Shown: positions 39,946 through 40,383 of the stretch, in pieces
Layout of the letters: each line of letters starts with the position of its first letter
Position numbering within the stretch: position 1 is the first letter of the stretch
NCBI GenBank assembly: GCA_003150235.1
Contig: QAMW01000024.1
Coordinates: 1-40,383 of the forward strand
Origin: Bacteroidales bacterium
Lineage (GTDB): Bacteria; Bacteroidota; Bacteroidia; Bacteroidales; Muribaculaceae
DNA: 40,383 nt
Direction: 5' to 3'
Notes under the pieces: model-generated
Seen by the model: only the letters and a program-made list of their open reading frames with translations
Database searches by the model: none
Told to the model about the DNA's origin: nothing
Made by a program: the position numbers and the translations under genes

Positions 39946-40383
39946 ATGAAATATAATCACCTAACCGCGGAGCAAAGATACACAATAGACGTGTTACTCC
40001 GGCAAAAAAAGAGCAGAAAAGAGATTGCGCAGACCATAGGAGTGTCGCAATCTACCCTCTGCAGAGAGTTGAAGCGCAACAGTGGTCAACGCGGCTACCA
40101 CTGGCAAAAGGCGCAGGTAAAAGCCGCTGACCGGCAGCGACGGTTGCAGAACTACAGGAGTCTAACGCTTGAAATACGTAATTTTATCCGCATTAAGATG
40201 CGTGAGGAACAATGGTCCCCGGCTCAGATTGCAGGATGGTTACGTAAGCAAGGCAGGAAAAGTGTCTGCGTGGAAACGATTTATGCCTACATCCGTACGG
40301 ACAAAGATAATGGAGGGGATCTATGGAAGCATTGTCGCCATCAGCTCAAACATCGAAAGCGTCAGGTCTCGGCTCCGTATGTG
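39946..40383 (+). CDS. IS30 family transposase (partial, cut by window edge)
   Basis: The first 146 codons of a transposase, open to the right edge. It begins MKYNHLTAEQRYTIDVLLRQ and has the IS30 HTH region 'KKSRKEIAQTIGVSQSTLCRELKRN' (about 22-46). The second conserved segment is 'REEQWSPAQIAGWLRKQG', followed by 'VCVETIYAYIRTDKDNGGDLW'. These are the N-terminal DNA-binding signatures of IS30. The DDE catalytic residues lie beyond the window, so intactness cannot be judged. The start is the first ATG after a promoter-like element and an inverted repeat. It marks a recent mobile insertion next to the exopolysaccharide operon. Confidence 0.9.
   Translation, partial: MKYNHLTAEQRYTIDVLLRQKKSRKEIAQTIGVSQSTLCRELKRNSGQRGYHWQKAQVKAADRQRRLQNYRSLTLEIRNFIRIKMREEQWSPAQIAGWLRKQGRKSVCVETIYAYIRTDKDNGGDLWKHCRHQLKHRKRQVSAPYV

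Overview
The window reads as a chromosomal segment of a Bacteroidales bacterium, most likely a Muribaculaceae-like gut species. The grounds are the protein families (DUF4254, DUF4919, DUF5723, GSCFA, OmpA/PD40 protein, long multi-SLBB exporter), the promoter type (TTTG, about 20 bp, TAnnTTTG, with no Shine-Dalgarno signal) and the moderately high GC of the genes. No rRNA, tRNA or CRISPR array was seen. The taxonomic call is inference from family content.

Layout. Positions 1-137 hold the start of a leftward gene cut by the window edge, followed by a 280-bp structured repeat (copy A). A ppiD-like foldase gene and a secreted nucleoside-hydrolase-like gene diverge from 2.75-2.95 kb. Positions 4255-4890 hold a cluster of direct repeats and REP-like hairpins, followed by a predicted small RNA near 4954-5020. 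From 15.5 kb back to 5.0 kb runs a long leftward block: MATE exporter, DUF4254, GT9 glycosyltransferase, ruvB, flippase, DUF389 membrane protein, GT4 glycosyltransferase, radical SAM protein, S66 carboxypeptidase and an iron-sulfur-type flavoprotein. Many of these genes overlap or abut, and a promoter lies inside the block before DUF4254.

From 15.67 to 17.5 kb lies an unrecognised rightward pair, a membrane protein and a Sel1-repeat protein. It converges on a truncated HigA-like antitoxin domain and a GT8 glycosyltransferase. Next come a lipoprotein-type MsrAB, the flavin transferase ApbE, and a rightward pair of envelope proteins (a 612-residue lipoprotein and a DUF5723 outer-membrane protein) ending in a clear terminator. 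Positions 24.47-24.99 kb are a nested repeat locus: a second copy (B) of the structured element sits inside a REP-like hairpin pair, flanked by inverted arrays of an AACTGACAACTG-type repeat.

From 30.64 kb leftward runs an RSH (p)ppGpp enzyme, a PgpH-type HD phosphodiesterase (probable c-di-AMP hydrolase), DUF456 and DUF4919. A MalY/PatB C-S lyase diverges from it. From 39.65 kb leftward runs the start of an exopolysaccharide operon: WecA-like initiating transferase, SLBB exporter, Wzz-like chain-length protein, OmpA/PD40 lipoprotein and GSCFA protein. An IS30-family transposase enters at the right edge and is cut by it.

The most notable observations are non-coding. Two copies of a multi-hairpin element about 280 bp long differ by compensatory base changes, and one copy interrupts a hairpin pair whose uninterrupted form is also present in the window. 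There is also a compact small RNA gene with a promoter and a strong terminator.
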